From Haliea sp. (GTDB lineage: Bacteria > Pseudomonadota > Gammaproteobacteria > Pseudomonadales > Halieaceae), in the NCBI GenBank assembly GCA_024642245.1, contig JAHEBM010000007.1, forward strand, positions 1 to 64,000: a stretch of DNA of 64,000 nucleotides, read 5' to 3'. The notes below the pieces were generated by a model that had not been told where the DNA came from, did no database searches, and saw nothing but the letters and a program-made list of their open reading frames with translations. A program made the translations under genes and the position numbers. The first letter of the stretch is position 1; every line of letters starts with the position of its first letter. Positions 7,933 to 18,529 of the stretch are shown piece after piece.

Positions 7933-9162
7933 ATGTTGGACGTTATCCAGATCAATACCTCCGAACTGCAGTTGGGTATGTATGTATCCGGTCTCGACAG
8001 GCCGTGGCTCGAGGTGCCGTTTCCTGTCCAGGGCTTTCGCATAGAATCCCCCGAGGATATCCTTCGTATCCAGAAGTACTGCCAGTACGTTTTTGTCGAC
8101 AGTACGAAAACCGTCCTGGCCGGTCCCGGCTTAAAGCGCAAGGCTCCCAGCCGCCCTCGCAAGACCAACCAACAGATTTTCCGCGGACGCAAGCTGAAGG
8201 CTTACGCCGACAGCACCACCTGGGGCGAGGAATTTCCCAAGGCCAGGGCGGCTGTCGATACCCTGATGGAAACGGTGGATAATATTTTTGAGCAGGTCTC
8301 CCGAGGTGGTGCCCTGGATGTCGTCAAGGTCAAGCAATCCGTCGACCCGATGATAGACAGTATTTCCCGCAACCCGGACGCGTGCATCTGGCTGGCCCGG
8401 ATGAAACAACAGGACACCTATACCTACCAGCACTCGGTCGGCGCCTCCATCTGGGCCGTGGCACTTGGCCGCCAGCTGGGCCTGCCGAAGCCGGATTTGC
8501 GCTCCCTGGCAATCGGTGGCCTGCTGTTTGATATCGGCAAACTGCGGGTAAATCCGGAGCTGCTGGGCGCGACCCGTTCACTCACGGACGAGGAGTTTAC
8601 GGCACTGCGAGGCCATGTCGCTCTCGGTGTCGAGATGATCACCGAGAGCGGCCTGATGAATAAGGACGTGCTGGACATGGTGACCTATCACCACGAACGC
8701 CATGATGGTTCCGGCTACCCCAATGGACTCAGTGGAGACACTATCCCCGTTTTCGCCCGTATTGCCGCGATTGTCGATTGCTACGACGCTATCACCAGTC
8801 ATCGCAGCTATGCCCGGGGCATTGCCCCGTCCGTGGCCATCAAGAAATTGTATGAGTGGCGCGATATCGACTTCCAGGCCGAGCTGGTGGAGGAGTTTAT
8901 CCAGTCGGTGGGGATATACCCTGCTGGGACCCTGGTCGAATTGTCTTCCGGGGAAGTTGCCGTCGTCGTGGCAGAATACCGCACCCGGCGCCTGCGCCCC
9001 AAGGTGATGGTGTTGCTGGATGCCGATAAAAAGCCGAGCGCCGAAGTGAAAATGATAGACCTGCTGACCGATAAATCAGCACCGGACGGCAAGCTCCTTG
9101 AAATTACCAGCAGCCTCGAGCCGGAGGCCTACGGCATCGATATGACCGCGATCAAACTCTAG
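7933..9162 (+). CDS. DUF3391/HD-GYP domain protein with altered HD dyad
   Basis: HD-GYP proteins normally hydrolyse cyclic di-GMP. Residues 1-~130 form the DUF3391 domain (LQLGMYVSGLDRPWLEVPF), and 150-345 the HD-GYP domain with His167 (YQHS), His228, HHE at 253-255, DGSGYP and ARIAAIVDCYDA. The metal-binding His of the HD dyad is replaced: LLFDIGK has Phe199-Asp200 where LHDIGK is expected. The enzyme may therefore be inactive, sensory or differently metallated. I chose the ATG at 7933 (409 aa) over an in-frame GTG at 7915 because the paralogue at 30349-31584 starts at the equivalent ML. The EAL gene follows after 12 bases. Confidence 0.88.
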   Translation: MLDVIQINTSELQLGMYVSGLDRPWLEVPFPVQGFRIESPEDILRIQKYCQYVFVDSTKTVLAGPGLKRKAPSRPRKTNQQIFRGRKLKAYADSTTWGEEFPKARAAVDTLMETVDNIFEQVSRGGALDVVKVKQSVDPMIDSISRNPDACIWLARMKQQDTYTYQHSVGASIWAVALGRQLGLPKPDLRSLAIGGLLFDIGKLRVNPELLGATRSLTDEEFTALRGHVALGVEMITESGLMNKDVLDMVTYHHERHDGSGYPNGLSGDTIPVFARIAAIVDCYDAITSHRSYARGIAPSVAIKKLYEWRDIDFQAELVEEFIQSVGIYPAGTLVELSSGEVAVVVAEYRTRRLRPKVMVLLDADKKPSAEVKMIDLLTDKSAPDGKLLEITSSLEPEAYGIDMTAIKL

Positions 9163-9174
9163 GGCCATGCAACA

Positions 9175-10452
9175 TTGAACCCCTTGCCGGGTATCCAGCG
9201 CGAAACATTTATCCAGCAGTTGGACAAGGCGGTCATCGAGGCCCGGACAGGGCAGACTCACCTCGGCCTGATGCTGATCGATTTGACCAACCTGGCGCGA
9301 ATCAACCACTACCACGGTTACGAAGCCGGCGACGAGGTCCTGCAAACGGCCTACACACGCCTGCTGGACCTCAGTAAATTGCCTGGCTCGGTATTCCGAG
9401 TCGGCAGCCACCGTTTCTCCTTTATCCTGCCCGATCTCGGTAATCCCGCTTTCATTGCCCTTGCCATGAACAAGGTTCACCGCACGCTGGAATCCGTGTT
9501 GCACGGGGATACCGGTGTGCTGGGTGTCGACGTGAAGACGGGTATCGCCATCAATCGCCTGGGCCAGCATGATTTCATGGACATGCTGGCTCGCGCCGAG
9601 GCCTCCCTGTCACACGTCAAGCTCGGTGGCGTGCAGCGGATCGAGGACGTACTGGCGGAGGACGGCGGCGAGGCATTGCAGGGATGGCTGGAACAGAGCC
9701 TGGGCGACGCGTTGCGCGACAACGCGTTCGAACTGTATTACCAGCCCAAGATTGAACTTGCCACGGGGGCTTTGCACAGTGCTGAAGCATTGCTGCGCTG
9801 GCGGTCACCCGACGGGGAGTTCGTCTCCCCGGAAATGATAGTGGAGTGGGCGGAGTCCACCGGCCGCACCTACGAACTGTCCAAGTGGCTGGTACACAAA
9901 ACATTGCGCCAGTTGCGCGAGTGGCAGGATAAGCTGGGCATCGGGCTGGCCTTGAATATCCCGGCCAGCCTGGCCGGTGACCCGGACCTTTCGGCCCTGT
10001 TGCAGGATGCCATGGCGATCTGGGGCGTCACTCCCTCAAAGGTGACGGTGGAGTTGACCGAGCGGGCCTTCATCGAGGACAAGCAGTCCGGTTATGACAA
10101 CCTGCTCAAGTTGAGGGATATGGGTGTCAATATCTCGATAGACGATTTTGGTACCGGCTATTCCTCGCTGTCCTACTTCAAGCAGATTCCGGCTACAGAG
10201 TTGAAAATCGACAAATCCTTCGTCGATTCGATGCTGGTGGATGCACAGGATATGGAGCTGGTAAAAATTATCATCCATATTGCCCACCAGTTTGGGCTGG
10301 TGGTGGTGGCCGAAGGCGTTGAAGACCGTGGCAGCCTGGACAGCCTGCGGGAACTCGGTTGCGATATGGTGCAGGGATACCACTTGTCCATGCCCCTGTC
10401 CGCTGGCGAGTTTGAATCCTGGGCAGTCCAGTGGAAGGGGGTGTTTCATTAG
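9175..10452 (+). CDS. Degenerate GGDEF - EAL protein, probable c-di-GMP phosphodiesterase
   Basis: This is a 425-residue cytosolic protein. The N-terminal GGDEF fold (~1-165) has GSHRF at 77-81 in place of GGDEF, so it cannot be an active cyclase. The EAL domain (~170-420) looks complete: EAL at 204-206 (AEALLRW), an Asn in ALNIPASL, VELTE, DDFGTGYSSLSYF, LKIDKSF, VAEGVED and QGYHLSMPL. A phosphodiesterase converting c-di-GMP to pGpG is expected. No sensor or membrane segment precedes it. The start is TTG at 9175, with AGGG of the preceding stop region about ten bases upstream; an ATG at 9167 is out of frame. It is probably co-transcribed with the HD-GYP gene. Confidence 0.9.
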   Translation: MNPLPGIQRETFIQQLDKAVIEARTGQTHLGLMLIDLTNLARINHYHGYEAGDEVLQTAYTRLLDLSKLPGSVFRVGSHRFSFILPDLGNPAFIALAMNKVHRTLESVLHGDTGVLGVDVKTGIAINRLGQHDFMDMLARAEASLSHVKLGGVQRIEDVLAEDGGEALQGWLEQSLGDALRDNAFELYYQPKIELATGALHSAEALLRWRSPDGEFVSPEMIVEWAESTGRTYELSKWLVHKTLRQLREWQDKLGIGLALNIPASLAGDPDLSALLQDAMAIWGVTPSKVTVELTERAFIEDKQSGYDNLLKLRDMGVNISIDDFGTGYSSLSYFKQIPATELKIDKSFVDSMLVDAQDMELVKIIIHIAHQFGLVVVAEGVEDRGSLDSLRELGCDMVQGYHLSMPLSAGEFESWAVQWKGVFH

Positions 10453-10464
10453 GCTGACAGCATG

Positions 10465-10480
10465 GGGCGCCGTCGCGCCC
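10465..10480. terminator. Small hairpin between the convergent EAL and tex genes
   Basis: GGGCGC pairs with GCGCCC around a CGTC tetraloop in the 46-base gap between two converging genes. No T-run follows on the plus strand within the normal distance, so terminator function is only suggested by position. Confidence 0.35.
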
Positions 10481-10498
10481 TCCAGCTCCGGGCAGGTC

Positions 10499-12817
10499 CT
10501 ATTTCTTTTTACTGGCCGCGGCGAAGGCGGCGGCAAATGCCCCGTTGGCAGCCGGTTTGTCGCTCCTGGGGGTTTCACGCCGCGGCCGTTCCTGGGCTGA
10601 CTGCCGCCCGGGTGACCTGGCCTGCCGGCTCGCCTGCTCTTCTGACTTATCCGCCAGGCGCATGCTCAGGCCGATGCGTTTGCGTGGAATATCTATTTCC
10701 ATCACTTTTACCCGAACGATATCGCCGGCCTTTACCACGTCCCGCGGATCCTTCACGAAGCGCTCTGCGAGGGCGGAGATGTGGACCAGCCCGTCCTGGT
10801 GTACGCCAATGTCAACAAAGGCGCCAAACGCGGTCACGTTGGTGACGGTACCTTCAAGGATCATGTCCGGAACCAGGTCTGACATTTTCTCGATGCCATC
10901 CTGGAAAATGGCCATTTTGAATTCCGGTCGGGGATCACGCCCGGGCTTGGCCAGCTCCTGGATGATATCTTTCACCGTGGGCAGGCCCACTGTTTCGTCG
11001 GTGTAAGTCGCGGGGTCCAGGCTGCGCAGGAACGTGACATCGCCAATCATGCTGCCCAGCTCGCGCTGTTGGCGGGCGGCGATGCTGGCCACTACCCGGT
11101 AGGATTCCGGATGTACCGCAGAGGCATCCAGGGGGTTGCTGCCGCCCATGACGCGCAGGAATCCGGCGGCTTGCTCGAAGGTTTTGTCACCAAAGCGCGG
11201 CACCTTCAGGAGTTCACCTCGACTGGTGAAGCTGCCCTGCTTGTCCCGCAGGGCGACAATATTACCGGCGATGTTCTGGTTCAGCCCGGAAACCCGGGCC
11301 AGCAGTGCAACGGAGGCAGTATTCACATCGACTCCCACGGCATTCACACAATCCTCCACCACACTGTCCAGTTGCCGGGCCAGTTGCAGTTGGCTGACAT
11401 CGTGTTGGTATTGGCCGACTCCGATGGACTTGGGCTCGATTTTCACGAGCTCAGCCAGGGGGTCCTGCAGCCGTCGGGCGATCGAGACCGCGCCGCGTAT
11501 GGTCACATCCAGGTCGGGGAATTCCCGGGCGGCGAACTCCGAAGCCGAGTAGATGGACGCGCCTGACTCGTTCACCATTGCCTTGCGCACGTTCAGTTCC
11601 GGGTGGTCCCGCAGCAGGTCGCCTACAAACTTGTCTGTCTCGCGTCCCGCCGTACCGTTGCCGATGGCGATCAGTTCCACCTGGTGACTGCGTATCATGT
11701 GCAGCAGGGTGGCCTCGGCCTCCTGCAGGCGCTTGCGCGGTTCATGGGGGTAGATGGCCCCGTGGTCCAGTACTTTGCCGTTGGCATCCACCACGGCGAC
11801 TTTCACGCCTGTGCGCAGCCCTGGGTCCAGGCCGATGGTCGCCCTCGGGCCCGCCGGTGCGGCCAGCAGGAGGTCTTTGAGATTGTTGGCGAATACCTGT
11901 ATCGCTTCCTGCTCCGCCCGTTCCCGTAGCTGCCCCAGCAAATCCGTCTGCAGGTGGGTGAGCAGTTTTACCCGCCAGGTCCAGCGCACTGTCTCGCGCA
12001 ACCAATTGTCGGCGGCTCGCTGCTGGTCCTGGATCCGCCAGTGTTCCGCGACCATCGCCTCGCAGGGGTGCGTGTCGGTCGGCTGTTCCTGGTCGTGCAT
12101 AAGCAGGTTCAGGGACAGTACCCCCTCGTTGCGCCCGCGGAACATGGCCAGCGCCCGGTGGGAGGGAACCGCCGCCAGCGGCTCGTTGTGTTCGAAGTAG
12201 TCGCGGTACTTGGCGCCCTCCTGGTCTTTGCCCGCTACCACGCGGCTTGCCAGTAGCACGTTGTCCTGCAGAAACCGGCGCAGCCCGGCAAGCAGGTCAG
12301 CGTCCTCCGCAAAACGCTCCATCAGTATCTGTCGGGCGCCGTCCAGTGCTGACTTGCTGTCGAGGATGCCGGCTTCCTCGTTGAGGAAGGCCCTGGCCGT
12401 TGTTTCGGGGTCCAGTGCAGGATCCGCCAACAGGGCTTCCGCCAGCGGTTCCAGTCCCGCCTCCCGGGCAATCAGGGCCTTGCTGCGCCGTTTTGGCTTA
12501 TAAGGCAGGTACAGATCCTCAAGCCGGTTCTTGGTATCGGCGCCTTTTATTGCTTCCTCCAGTGCGGGATTCAGCTTTCCCTGGTCGGCTATGCTGGCAA
12601 GGATGGCATGGCGCCGCTCCTCCAGTTCCCGCAGATAATGCAGGCGCTCCTCCAGCTGTCGCATCTGGGTATCGTCCAGGGCACCGGTAGCCTCCTTGCG
12701 GTAGCGGGCGATGAAGGGCACCGTGGCGCCTTCGTCGAGGAGTTTTACGGCGGCGTCCACCTGGCTGGCGTGTACGGAAAGTTCCTGCGCAATGCGCTGG
12801 GAAATGGCTGCTGTCAT
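10499..12817 (-). CDS. tex: Tex, S1-domain transcription accessory protein
   Basis: This 772-residue cytosolic nucleic-acid-binding protein is homologous to Tex/yeast Spt6 cores. The N-terminal helical region begins [11 protein letters not shown] and includes [16 protein letters not shown]. The YqgF-like fold contains [18 protein letters not shown]. The helix-hairpin-helix region has [15 protein letters not shown], and an S1 RNA-binding domain ([17 protein letters not shown]...) ends in [13 protein letters not shown] charged, Ala-rich tail rich in Arg, Ser, Pro and ending KKK extends past the S1 domain. The length is normal for Tex. It is transcribed alone, with 179 bases separating it from the upstream CBS gene on the same strand. 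Confidence 0.95.
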   Translation of the reverse strand: MTAAISQRIAQELSVHASQVDAAVKLLDEGATVPFIARYRKEATGALDDTQMRQLEERLHYLRELEERRHAILASIADQGKLNPALEEAIKGADTKNRLEDLYLPYKPKRRSKALIAREAGLEPLAEALLADPALDPETTARAFLNEEAGILDSKSALDGARQILMERFAEDADLLAGLRRFLQDNVLLASRVVAGKDQEGAKYRDYFEHNEPLAAVPSHRALAMFRGRNEGVLSLNLLMHDQEQPTDTHPCEAMVAEHWRIQDQQRAADNWLRETVRWTWRVKLLTHLQTDLLGQLRERAEQEAIQVFANNLKDLLLAAPAGPRATIGLDPGLRTGVKVAVVDANGKVLDHGAIYPHEPRKRLQEAEATLLHMIRSHQVELIAIGNGTAGRETDKFVGDLLRDHPELNVRKAMVNESGASIYSASEFAAREFPDLDVTIRGAVSIARRLQDPLAELVKIEPKSIGVGQYQHDVSQLQLARQLDSVVEDCVNAVGVDVNTASVALLARVSGLNQNIAGNIVALRDKQGSFTSRGELLKVPRFGDKTFEQAAGFLRVMGGSNPLDASAVHPESYRVVASIAARQQRELGSMIGDVTFLRSLDPATYTDETVGLPTVKDIIQELAKPGRDPRPEFKMAIFQDGIEKMSDLVPDMILEGTVTNVTAFGAFVDIGVHQDGLVHISALAERFVKDPRDVVKAGDIVRVKVMEIDIPRKRIGLSMRLADKSEEQASRQARSPGRQSAQERPRRETPRSDKPAANGAFAAAFAAASKKK

Positions 12818-12969
12818 TATGTCCGGGTCTTTTTTTACGGGGTGGATAAGGCTGTTTACAGCGTGGAGGCGGCATTATGCGCCAGCCGCAAAGACATTAC
12901 GATCTGGATATTTTCTGGCTTTTGTGCAGGGGCGGGCTGTCGCAGCGCCGTTGAGCTGCGCGCCGGGAT

Positions 12970-12993
12970 TCGCGGCCGCCCCCGCGTCCGCGA
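12970..12993 (-). terminator. Inverted repeat downstream of the CBS-domain gene
   Basis: TCGCGG at 12970-12975 pairs with CCGCGA at 12988-12993, just beyond the CBS gene stop on the minus strand. There is no U-tract, so it may be an mRNA-stabilising hairpin rather than an intrinsic terminator. The rest of 12818-12996 holds no gene and should contain the tex promoter. Confidence 0.3.
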
Positions 12994-12996
12994 GTG

Positions 12997-13395
12997 TTAG
13001 GTAAAGCCCCTGACCGCGGCCAGTAAACGGCGACAGGTAATCTGGCCAATCAGCCGACCATTTTCCACCACCGGTCGTCGCCGTTTGTTCTTGAGCAGCA
13101 TATCCTGGGCGACATCCAGGATATTTTCGTCCGGGTGCGCCACGACCAGGTTGTCGCTGGACATGTATTCGTGGACCAGGCCGATTGCGGTTTTGTTATA
13201 GGTCGCTCCGAGTACTGCCCGCAGGCAATCCATTTCTGACAGGATACCCACCAGGTTGCCCTGTGCATCAACGACACACACGCCCGATATCTTGTTATCG
13301 ATAATAACCTTCATTGCCTCCAGTACGTTGTCCTCCGGCTTTACCTTGACCGGATTGGTTAACATGTAATCCCGAAGATTGACCGACTGCAGCAT
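12997..13395 (-). CDS. Stand-alone CBS-domain pair protein
   Basis: This 132-residue protein consists of two CBS motifs: one at ~8-65 (YMLTNPVKVKPEDNVLEAM, KISGVCVVDAQGNLVGILSE) and one at ~76-130 (YMSSDNLVVAHPDENILDVA, RRRPVVENGRLIGQITCRRLL). CBS pairs bind adenosyl ligands such as AMP, ATP or SAM and usually regulate partner proteins. With no attached enzyme domain, the partner is unknown. The ATG has TAGGAGAA just upstream. It lies 32 bases behind nuoN on the same strand, so it may be read through from the nuo operon or have its own promoter in that gap. Confidence 0.88.
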   Translation of the reverse strand: MLQSVNLRDYMLTNPVKVKPEDNVLEAMKVIIDNKISGVCVVDAQGNLVGILSEMDCLRAVLGATYNKTAIGLVHEYMSSDNLVVAHPDENILDVAQDMLLKNKRRRPVVENGRLIGQITCRRLLAAVRGFT

Positions 13396-13427
13396 ACATT
13401 TCTCCTACCCTGGTAATGTGGCGAATC

Positions 13428-14876
13428 TCAGTGAAGTATAGCCCGTAAATAGTGCATGAGTGACTGTGGCGCAACGCCAAGCAAGAGGATGCTGCCAATG
13501 AGCACCCCCGACAGGATTCGGCCGCGCCAGCCGCTGATAGTCTCCTGGACCACGGGGTGTTCCTCGGGCCTGCGGGTCATGTAGTAGATCACCCGCAGGT
13601 AGTAGTAAATAGCGATGCTGCTTCCCACCACCAGGGCGGCCAGTAACACCCAGTTGTGGCCGCTTACAGCGGCGTTGACCAGGTAGAACTTGGCGATAAA
13701 GCCCGCTGTGAGGGGAATTCCCGCCAGTGACAACAGGGCCACCAGCATCAGGCAGGCCGGCAGCGGCTGGCGCCAGAACAGGCCGCTCACCTGCTGCAGC
13801 TGGATGTTCTCACGTTCGGCCTGGTCTGCGCTGATCAGCGTCAGCAGGCCAAAGGCGGCTACCGTGGTGGCGGTGTAGGCAATCAGGTAATAGATCGCGG
13901 CCTCGACGGCCAGTGCCTTGTCGGCAGAGGTGATGCAGACCATGAAAATGATCATCAGGTAGCCCAGGTGGGCGATGGAAGAGTAGGCCAGCATCCGTTT
14001 GATGTTGGTTTGCAGCAGTGCGAGCAGGTTACCCCCGAGCATGCTCAGGATGGCGAGCAGGCCCGTGACTTCCACCAGGATGCGGTAGCGGAAAAGGTCG
14101 GCATCGAGGAACAGTCGCAGCAACACCACGAACACGGCACCCTTGGCCACGGACGCCAGGAAGCCGGTTACCGGTGCCGGCGCGCCGTCATACACATCGG
14201 CCGTCCAAAGGTGGAAGGGCACCAGGGAGAGTTTGAATGCGAGTCCGGTAAAGATCATTGCGGCCGCGGGCAGGAGCATGCTCTGGGGGGTATCGGTGAC
14301 CCCCAGCTTCTGCCCCAGGGTGGCAAACTCCAGGGTACCGGTGGCGGCGTACAGCAGGGCGAAGCCGAACAGCGCGGTGGCCGAGGCAGCGCCGGACAGT
14401 ACCAGGTACTTGGCCGCTGCCTCCAGCGGCAGGACAGTCTTGTTGGGGTAGGCGATCAGCGTATACAAGGACACGGAGAGCAGCTCCAGTCCAAGCAGCA
14501 GCGAGGCAAGGTGCACCGCATAGGCCAGGACACAGGCGCCCATGGTCGCCAGCAGCAGTAACAGGAAAAACTCCCCGGGCTGGTCGCCGCGCATGACGAT
14601 GTAGTCTCTGGACAGCAGGGCGGTGGCTGCCCCGGCCAGACAAAAAAGGGTGCAGAACAGCAGGGCAAAGCGATCGGCCTGCAATAGCGGGGTTACCTGC
14701 AGGGGGGCTACCTCGACGGCGAACCGGCAGGACAGGGCAGCCAGCGCCAGGGTCAGGGCGGCTAGGGCGGCGCTCAGGCCGATGTTTCGCTTCCAGGCGA
14801 TCTGTAGCATGAGCACAACGATGCCCGTTGCGAGCACTAACAGGGGCAGCAGTGCGTGGAAGTGGTTCACGTTCAT
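13428..14876 (-). CDS. nuoN: NADH-quinone oxidoreductase subunit N
   Basis: This 482-residue polytopic membrane subunit of complex I is one of the three antiporter-like proton-pumping subunits. The family match is clear from the tightly packed hydrophobic helices and conserved segments such as LEAAAKYLVLSGAASA, GLAFKLSLVPFHLWTADVYDGAPAPVTGFL (the broken helix with the key Lys region), NIKRMLAYSSIAHLGY and LSLAGIPLTAGFIAKF. The length matches E. coli NuoN (485). The ATG overlaps the nuoM stop in an ATGA arrangement, so translation is coupled. It is the last nuo gene of the operon. Confidence 0.97.
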   Translation of the reverse strand: MNVNHFHALLPLLVLATGIVVLMLQIAWKRNIGLSAALAALTLALAALSCRFAVEVAPLQVTPLLQADRFALLFCTLFCLAGAATALLSRDYIVMRGDQPGEFFLLLLLATMGACVLAYAVHLASLLLGLELLSVSLYTLIAYPNKTVLPLEAAAKYLVLSGAASATALFGFALLYAATGTLEFATLGQKLGVTDTPQSMLLPAAAMIFTGLAFKLSLVPFHLWTADVYDGAPAPVTGFLASVAKGAVFVVLLRLFLDADLFRYRILVEVTGLLAILSMLGGNLLALLQTNIKRMLAYSSIAHLGYLMIIFMVCITSADKALAVEAAIYYLIAYTATTVAAFGLLTLISADQAERENIQLQQVSGLFWRQPLPACLMLVALLSLAGIPLTAGFIAKFYLVNAAVSGHNWVLLAALVVGSSIAIYYYLRVIYYMTRRPEEHPVVQETISGWRGRILSGVLIGSILLLGVAPQSLMHYLRAILH

Positions 14877-16390
14877 AGGCCCGCCCCCAGGACGATTGCG
14901 GCGCCGCCTGCCTGCGCTGCGACAGTGTCTCCCGGTGGAACCAGGGTCTGCAGGCCCTCAAGCACCGGCCGGGCGAGGTCCAATACCGGCTGCGGATAAA
15001 GGCCGAGCCACAGCAGGGCCGCCATCATCGCCCCCATGGCCAGCATTTCCCTGGCGTCGAAATCGGGCATGCTGCGCTGCTTGTCCGGCACTCCCTGGAA
15101 CGCCTGCTGCAACATCCTCAGTGAGTAGACCGCCGCTGTGATGAGACCCAGTGCGGCGACGGCGGTGAACGCCGGTTGTACCGCGAACAGCCCGAGCAGT
15201 ACGAGGATCTCGGCCACAAAGTTACCCAGGCCCGGTAGCCCCAGCGATGCCACGGCGAAGAACATCGCGCAGGCGCCCATGCGCGGTGCCTGGTGCCACA
15301 GGCCGCCCATGCGACCCATGTCGCGGGTGTGCAGACGGTGCTGCAGTGCACCGGCCAGCATGAACAGCGCCGCGGTGCTCACACCGTGGGCCACCATCTG
15401 CATCACTGCCCCCTGCAGTGCCAGCTGGTTCCAGGCGTAGAGGCCGAGCAGGACGAAACCCATGTGACTGACGCTGGAGTAGGCGACCAGGCGCTTGAAA
15501 TCGCTCTGGGCAAAGGCCAGCACGGCGCCATACAGGACACCGGCAACGCCCAGTGCCATGGCGACAGGGGCGAATTCCATTGAGGCCTGGGGGAACAGGG
15601 GAATGCAGAAACGCAGCAGACCGTATGCGCCCGTCTTGAGCAGGATGCCGGCCAGCAGCACACTGCCGGCGGTCGGTGCCTGGGTATGTGCGTCAGGCAG
15701 CCAGGTATGGAAGGGGAAGGCCGGCAGTTTGACGGTGAAGGCCAGGAAGAAGCCCAGCATGGTCCACCAGCCCAGGCGGGGGTCGAGCTCCAGGCCCAGC
15801 AAGTCGGAGTAACTGAAGCTGAGCTGGCCGTTGATCGCCATACCCTGCCATGCCAGCACCACGATCGCCAGTAGCATCAGCAGCCCGGAAGCCTGGGTAA
15901 AGATAAAAAACTTCATGGCCGCGTAGGTTTTGTTTTCGTGCCCCCAGATCGCTATAAGCAGGTACATGGGAATCAACATGACTTCCCAGAAGAGGAAAAA
16001 CAGGAACAGGTCCACTGCAAGGAATACACCGCATACACCGGCCAGTGTCCACAGCAGGTTGGCATGGAACAGGCCGGGCTTGAAGTCTATCTCCGACCAT
16101 GACGAGGCGATGGCCACCAGGCCCAGCAACAGGGTAAGCACCAGCAGCAGCAGGCTGACGCCGTCCATCGCCAGCTCGAAGGCGATGCCAAACCGTGGCA
16201 TCCAGTCCAGCTTCATGTGTTGTAGCCAGTTGCCCGTGTGTTCCTGGGGCAGGGTAGCGAGCAGGAAGGCGAGTGAGATCACCACTGTGGCCAGTGCCAC
16301 CCACCGCGGAAGGTTCGCCTGCGCTTTTTCCGATCGCCAGGCCAGCAGGCCACCGACCAGCAGGATCAGGATGAGTAGTGCCATGCTCAT
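14873..16390 (-). CDS. nuoM: NADH-quinone oxidoreductase subunit M
   Basis: This is a 505-residue membrane subunit of complex I and a proton-pumping antiporter-like protein. Motifs include [37 protein letters not shown] (with the conserved Glu of the pumping half-channel), [33 protein letters not shown] and [18 protein letters not shown]. The reading frame stays open to 16555, but the real start is the ATG at 16390, giving [11 protein letters not shown]. It overlaps the nuoL stop (ATGA) and has TGAGGAA upstream. The upstream open stretch is a frame shadow of nuoL. Confidence 0.96.
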   Translation of the reverse strand: MSMALLILILLVGGLLAWRSEKAQANLPRWVALATVVISLAFLLATLPQEHTGNWLQHMKLDWMPRFGIAFELAMDGVSLLLLVLTLLLGLVAIASSWSEIDFKPGLFHANLLWTLAGVCGVFLAVDLFLFFLFWEVMLIPMYLLIAIWGHENKTYAAMKFFIFTQASGLLMLLAIVVLAWQGMAINGQLSFSYSDLLGLELDPRLGWWTMLGFFLAFTVKLPAFPFHTWLPDAHTQAPTAGSVLLAGILLKTGAYGLLRFCIPLFPQASMEFAPVAMALGVAGVLYGAVLAFAQSDFKRLVAYSSVSHMGFVLLGLYAWNQLALQGAVMQMVAHGVSTAALFMLAGALQHRLHTRDMGRMGGLWHQAPRMGACAMFFAVASLGLPGLGNFVAEILVLLGLFAVQPAFTAVAALGLITAAVYSLRMLQQAFQGVPDKQRSMPDFDAREMLAMGAMMAALLWLGLYPQPVLDLARPVLEGLQTLVPPGDTVAAQAGGAAIVLGAGL

Positions 16391-18222
16391 GCGGCGTTCC
16401 TCAGCATGATAGCCACCAGCAACACCAGGCCGAATACCATGGTCGTTGCGTACCAGCGCAGCTCGCCGGTCTGTGTCGCTATGAGCTTGTGGTGCGCCCA
16501 CTGGACGACGGTGACCACACCGTTGTACACGCCATCCAGCGGCTCCTTGCGCCACCAGTGTGCCAGCGCGGTGTAGGGTCGTACCCAGAGGGCGTCATAC
16601 AGCGGGTCAATGCGCCAGCCGCCAAGCCAGAAATCCCGCAAGGCAGAGCCACCGGGGGACTCGACCAGCGTGTCGATCGATACCTGGCGCCCGAGGAACA
16701 GCAGGTAGGCAATCAGCAGACCCAGCAGCGGGGTGCCTATACTGATGTACTCGACCAGGTGGTTGGGCTGGTGATGACCCGTGTGCGGAAAGACACCCGC
16801 CAGCGGCAGCACCAACAGGCCGCCAGCCAGTGCCAGTGCGCACAGCAGCACCAGGGGCAAGGCCATTTTCCAGCCGGGCTGGCGCTCGGGTTCGTGATGC
16901 GCCTCGCCGAAAAAGACGATGAACACCAGCCTGAAACTGTAAATGCCGGTGAGCAGTGCGCCCAGCAAACCCCCCGCCCAGAGCCAGGGACCGATACCGG
17001 GCACTTCCCAGGCGGACAGCAGGATAGCGTCCTTGCTGTAAAAACCGGATGTAAAGGGCAGCGCGGCCAGTGCCGCCGAGCCGATCAGGAAACTCCAGAA
17101 CACGACCGGCAGGCGGGTGCGCAGGCCACCCATGCGGAAGATATTGTGTTCGTGGTGCAGGCAGTGGATTACCGTCCCGGCTGCCAGGAACAGCAGGGCC
17201 TTGAAAAACGCGTGGGTGACCAGGTGGAAGATGCCCGACGCGAAGGCGCTTACGCCCAGGGCCAGGAACATATAACCGATCTGGCTGATGGTGGAGTAGG
17301 CCAGGATGCGCTTGATATCGTGCTGCGCCAGGGCAGCGAAGGCCGCCAGTAGCAGGGTGAGCAGGCCGATCCACGCGACCGCCTCCTGGGTCGGGGGGGC
17401 CAGCAGGAAAAGTCCGAAGGTGCGCGCGATAAGGTAGACGCCGGCGGTGACCATGGTTGCGGCATGGATCAGGGCGCTGACCGGTGTGGGGCCAGCCATC
17501 GCATCGGGCAACCAGGTATGCAGTGGCAGCTGGGCAGATTTGCCTACCGCCCCGCCCAGGAGCAAGGCAGTGGCAAGGATGGGGAGGGTGTCGCCTGTCT
17601 GCCACTGGCTGTTGGCGGCGGCCAGCAGCGGCTGGATATCAAGGGTGCCGAGTTCGGTGAACAACAGCATCAGCCCCAGCGCCATGGCGGTGTCACCGAT
17701 GCGGGTGACCACAAACGCCTTGCGCGCCGCCTTGCCGTTGTTCGGGTCCCGGTACCAGAAGCCCACCAGCAGGTAGGAGCAAAGCCCGACCCCTTCCCAG
17801 CCCAGGTAGAGCAGCAGCAGGTTGTCAGCCATCACCAGCAACAGCATGGCGGCAACGAACAGGTTCATGTAGGCAAAGTAGCGGCAGATCGACTCGTCTT
17901 CCCACATGAACTCTATGGAGTACAGGTGAATCAGGAAGCCCACCCCGGTGATCACCGACATCATCACCACGGTCAGGCCGTCGATGTAAAAGGCGATACG
18001 GGGGGTGAAATTGCCCACGGTCATCCAGGTCCAGAGGGTGACCTCCCGCACCTCCTGGTCTGCCAGGAAAGCGCGGGCCAGCAGCGCCACGCAGACGGCC
18101 GCCAGTCCCACGGAGCCCGCGCCCAACAGCGCGGCAAACTGGCGTGGCATCCTGCCTGTACTGAGCAGCAGGAGCACGGCACTCGCCAGGGGAAAGAAGG
18201 GAATCAGCCAGATGCTAGCCAC
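16387..18222 (-). CDS. nuoL: NADH-quinone oxidoreductase subunit L
   Basis: This 611-residue protein is the distal antiporter-like subunit of complex I, with the long lateral C-terminal helix that ties the membrane arm together. Recognisable blocks are [90 protein letters not shown] and [19 protein letters not shown]. The length is typical (E. coli 613). Its start overlaps the 3' end of nuoK by eight bases, and its stop overlaps the nuoM start. Confidence 0.97.
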   Translation of the reverse strand: MASIWLIPFFPLASAVLLLLSTGRMPRQFAALLGAGSVGLAAVCVALLARAFLADQEVREVTLWTWMTVGNFTPRIAFYIDGLTVVMMSVITGVGFLIHLYSIEFMWEDESICRYFAYMNLFVAAMLLLVMADNLLLLYLGWEGVGLCSYLLVGFWYRDPNNGKAARKAFVVTRIGDTAMALGLMLLFTELGTLDIQPLLAAANSQWQTGDTLPILATALLLGGAVGKSAQLPLHTWLPDAMAGPTPVSALIHAATMVTAGVYLIARTFGLFLLAPPTQEAVAWIGLLTLLLAAFAALAQHDIKRILAYSTISQIGYMFLALGVSAFASGIFHLVTHAFFKALLFLAAGTVIHCLHHEHNIFRMGGLRTRLPVVFWSFLIGSAALAALPFTSGFYSKDAILLSAWEVPGIGPWLWAGGLLGALLTGIYSFRLVFIVFFGEAHHEPERQPGWKMALPLVLLCALALAGGLLVLPLAGVFPHTGHHQPNHLVEYISIGTPLLGLLIAYLLFLGRQVSIDTLVESPGGSALRDFWLGGWRIDPLYDALWVRPYTALAHWWRKEPLDGVYNGVVTVVQWAHHKLIATQTGELRWYATTMVFGLVLLVAIMLRNAA

Positions 18223-18529
18223 GCAACCTCCTGGCCTGGTCCATGTCCAGGGTTTTGAAGCGACGCTGTATTTGCAGCACCAGGCCCAGGCCGACAGCGA
18301 CTTCCGCCGCGGCCACCGAGAGAATGAGCAGGAAGATTATCTGGCCGTCGGCCTGGCCCCATTTTGCCCCCGCCGCCACAAAGGCCAGGGCCGCGGCGTT
18401 GAGCATGACTTCCAGCGACATCAGCATGAAAATTATATTGCGCCGCAGCATCAGTCCCAGCAGGCCACAACTGAACAGCAGGCCCGCCAGGGTCAACACG
18501 TGTTCCATGGGTATCTGGAGGCCGCCCAT
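18215..18529 (-). CDS. nuoK: NADH-quinone oxidoreductase subunit K
   Basis: This 104-residue, three-helix membrane subunit of complex I (MrpC-like) contains [19 protein letters not shown] and the conserved Glu-bearing helix [34 protein letters not shown] carries the second conserved Glu used in proton transfer. I chose the ATG at 18529 because it overlaps the nuoJ stop (TGATG) and has GGAG nine bases upstream. An internal ATG seven codons later has no ribosome binding site. Confidence 0.95.
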   Translation of the reverse strand: MGGLQIPMEHVLTLAGLLFSCGLLGLMLRRNIIFMLMSLEVMLNAAALAFVAAGAKWGQADGQIIFLLILSVAAAEVAVGLGLVLQIQRRFKTLDMDQARRLRG

